A stretch of 53,603 nt of DNA, taken from NCBI GenBank assembly GCA_021413675.1, contig JAIOQA010000358.1, positions 1 to 53,603 of the forward strand. Direction: 5' to 3'. Below are positions 53,463 to 53,603 of this stretch, one piece after another. The translations under genes and the position numbers were made by a program. How positions within the stretch are numbered: the stretch's first letter is position 1; each line of letters starts with the position of its first letter. The notes under the pieces are model-generated. The model did no database searches. It had not been told where the DNA came from and saw only the letters and a program-made list of their open reading frames with translations. The DNA comes from Deltaproteobacteria bacterium (lineage in GTDB: Bacteria > Myxococcota_A > Polyangia > Haliangiales > Haliangiaceae).

Positions 53463-53603
53463 ATGCAACGGGGATTCGCGATCATCGCGGCGGTCGTGGC
53501 GTGCGCGCACGCGGCGGTCGCGCAGCCGGCGGCCACGCGCCCGGGCGAGGTCTGCGGCGGCAGCGATCACGGCGCGCGCGCGAAGGCCGAGCGCGCGTTT
53601 CGC
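53463..53603 (+). CDS. Secreted protein, N-terminal part (cut by window edge)
   Basis: 47 codons from the ATG at 53463 (MQRGFAIIAAVVACAHAAVAQPAA), still open at the edge. It starts with a clear signal peptide ending near AVAQ. The next phrase has a cysteine (GEVCGGSDHGARAKAERAF). The family cannot be told. It is head to head with the oligopeptidase gene, 87 bases between the starts. Confidence 0.6.
   Translation, partial: MQRGFAIIAAVVACAHAAVAQPAATRPGEVCGGSDHGARAKAERAFR

Overview
The window is about 70 percent GC DNA. Its content points to a member of the Myxococcota (deltaproteobacterial type), and the style fits the Haliangiales/Kofleriaceae/Polyangia side of that phylum better than Myxococcus. 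The signs are a Ser/Thr kinase of eukaryotic type, sigma-54 response regulators, a TonB receptor with its own TonB-type domain, many lipoproteins with long Ala/Pro/Asp linkers and beta-propeller or Cys-rich ectodomains, and LexA boxes carrying the CTGAAC/GTTCAG half-site described for Myxococcus. This assignment is inference, because no rRNA gene is present.

Layout. 1-1.9 kb: the N-terminus of an IS630-type transposase running off the left edge, a glycine-rich lipoprotein, a small Cys-rich ORF and the C-terminal remnant of an isochorismatase-fold hydrolase. 1.9-3.6 kb: a membrane-anchored Ser/Thr kinase. 3.6-11.9 kb: a minus-strand TonB island. In transcription order it holds TonB-dependent receptor, lipoprotein, NtrY-like sensor kinase, then ExbB, ExbD, TonB and an NtrC-type sigma-54 activator. 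Each of the two blocks (receptor-lipoprotein-kinase; ExbB-ExbD-TonB-regulator) is preceded by the same GGACA-GG-TGTCC palindrome and by a -24/-12-like element. I read this as a self-amplifying sigma-54 circuit controlling an active outer-membrane uptake system, and it is the most interesting find in the window.

12-19 kb: tRNA-Leu(GAG) with promoter and terminator, a CPBP protease, an Asp-box lipoprotein, a SpoIID/LytB-like protein, a cold-shock protein with a leader ORF, and a large Pro-rich TonB-family protein. 19-23 kb: LexA with tandem candidate SOS boxes lying on its promoter, a HEAT-like protein, a DctA-type symporter and a KAS III enzyme. 23-31 kb: a seven-heme cytochrome fusion, an FtsB-like protein translationally coupled to a GAF-GAF-GGDEF diguanylate cyclase, a zinc-ribbon peptide, a propeller lipoprotein, an unknown protein and tRNA-Ala(GGC).

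31-44 kb: an orphan MshEN-domain protein, a Cys-rich lipoprotein hydrolase, a DedA protein, several hypothetical proteins, a large lipoprotein, and the complete minCDE division-site operon. 44-46.2 kb: a YaiI/YqxD protein, then a REP-associated tyrosine transposase flanked by direct and inverted repeats. 46.2-53.6 kb: accessory metabolism. It holds a LysR regulator divergent from an O-methyltransferase, an overlapping RHH-VOC-methyltransferase operon behind a perfect palindrome, a tandem flavodoxin-fold protein, a YdeI-like protein, a prolyl oligopeptidase lipoprotein, and the start of a secreted protein at the right edge.

All family calls come from motifs read by eye. No database search was run.
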